This document shows, piece by piece, positions 63,667-64,000 of a DNA stretch of 64,000 bases. Each line of letters starts with the position of its first letter. Positions within the stretch are counted from its first letter, which is position 1. The notes beneath the pieces were generated by a model. That model saw only the letters and a program-made list of their open reading frames with translations, did not search any database and was not told the DNA's origin. This DNA comes from CAVSJJ01 sp963728395 (GTDB taxonomy: Bacteria > Actinomycetota > Actinomycetes > Actinomycetales > Dermatophilaceae): NCBI GenBank assembly GCA_963728395.1, contig CAVSJJ010000001.1:1-64000 (forward strand), given 5' to 3'. A program made the position numbers and the translations under genes.

Positions 63667-64000
63667 ATGGGACGACGGACCGCACGAGTGCCCACGACAC
63701 GCCTGGACACCGGGACGGGAACGGTCGTGCGCCGTCCGGACACGATCGCCGTCGAGGAACCGCTCGAGGTGCGGGTCGGCGGCGTGTCCGTGACGACGAC
63801 GATGCGAACGCCCGGCGACGACTTCGATCTGACGATCGGGCATCTGGTCACCGAGGGTGTGCTGCGCGGCGCCGACGACGTGCGCGGGCTCATGCACTGC
63901 ACCGACACCGGACCGGACGGGTCGCCCACCTTCAACGTCGTCGACGTCACCCTCGCCCCAGGTGTGACGCTCCGGGCGCCGCCCCGCGCGCGGACCGAGA
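63667..64000 (+). CDS. fdhD: Formate dehydrogenase accessory protein FdhD (partial)
   Basis: The first 111 codons of an open frame that runs off the right edge. It opens MGRRTARVPTTRLD and contains DTIAVEEPLEVRVGG and TTTMRTPGDDFDLTIGHLVT, which match the N-terminal part of FdhD, the sulfurtransferase that passes sulfur from IscS to the molybdenum cofactor of formate dehydrogenase. The catalytic Cys loop would lie beyond the window. A TACGCT box ends 6 bases before the ATG, inside a copy of the dispersed octamer. Confidence 0.85.
   Translation, partial: MGRRTARVPTTRLDTGTGTVVRRPDTIAVEEPLEVRVGGVSVTTTMRTPGDDFDLTIGHLVTEGVLRGADDVRGLMHCTDTGPDGSPTFNVVDVTLAPGVTLRAPPRARTE

Overview
The window is GC-rich DNA with the gene content and gene order of an actinobacterium, most likely a member of Micrococcales near Intrasporangiaceae (family placement is inference). 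Supporting signs are a 23S rRNA of about 3.1 kb, no tRNA in the 16S-23S spacer, PriA-type HisA, a polyphosphate glucokinase, and a block running glnE, glnA2, panB, RNase H/phosphatase, zinc-ribbon protein, nif3, ahpE, DUF3052, which resembles the corresponding stretch of Mycobacterium tuberculosis.

Layout. 165-5760: an rRNA operon on the minus strand (16S, 23S, 5S) with terminator, processing stem, boxA-like element and promoters. 5989-8504: tyrS and an adenosine-deaminase-family gene. 8627-12426: an unusual four-gene plus-strand cassette made of an M6 metallopeptidase without signal peptide but with a Lys/Glu-repeat tail, a degenerate ATP-grasp-like protein, an intact ATP-grasp ligase and a small protein. 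12393-14584: alkyladenine DNA glycosylase and an acyltransferase fused to a CutA/Nif3-insert-like domain. 14609-22332: arginine operon argC-(ACT protein)-argJ-argB-argD-argF-argR-argH on the minus strand, without argG, with an ARG-box-like palindrome at the argC promoter. 22431-32148: SDR, pheST, an MFS exporter, a soluble histidine kinase, a SpoU methyltransferase and infC-rpmI-rplT. 32325-38377: histidine operon hisD-C-B-(unknown)-H-priA-sseB. 38510-42840: glnE and glnA2. 43084-49912: secreted immune-inhibitor-A-like protease, panB, map, ppgK and small genes. 49991-54527: metallo-beta-lactamase-fold protein, RNase P RNA, RNB nuclease, yaaA and an ArsB-like permease. 54545-63549: metZ-rhodanese-DUF1737, RNase H/phosphatase, zinc-ribbon protein, nif3, tRNA-Val, ahpE, DUF3052, two PH-domain membrane proteins and a hydrolase. 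63667-64000: the start of fdhD.

Genes are tightly packed, and many neighbours share a 4-base ATGA or GTGA overlap. At least fourteen genes appear leaderless, with a TANNNT-like -10 box 6 to 8 bases before the start codon. No insertion sequence, prophage or CRISPR array was seen. The most striking genome-scale signal is the octamer CGGCATAC (or its complement), seen about 47 times by eye outside the rRNA operon and placed in all three reading frames even at the cost of rare codons such as ATA and TAT.
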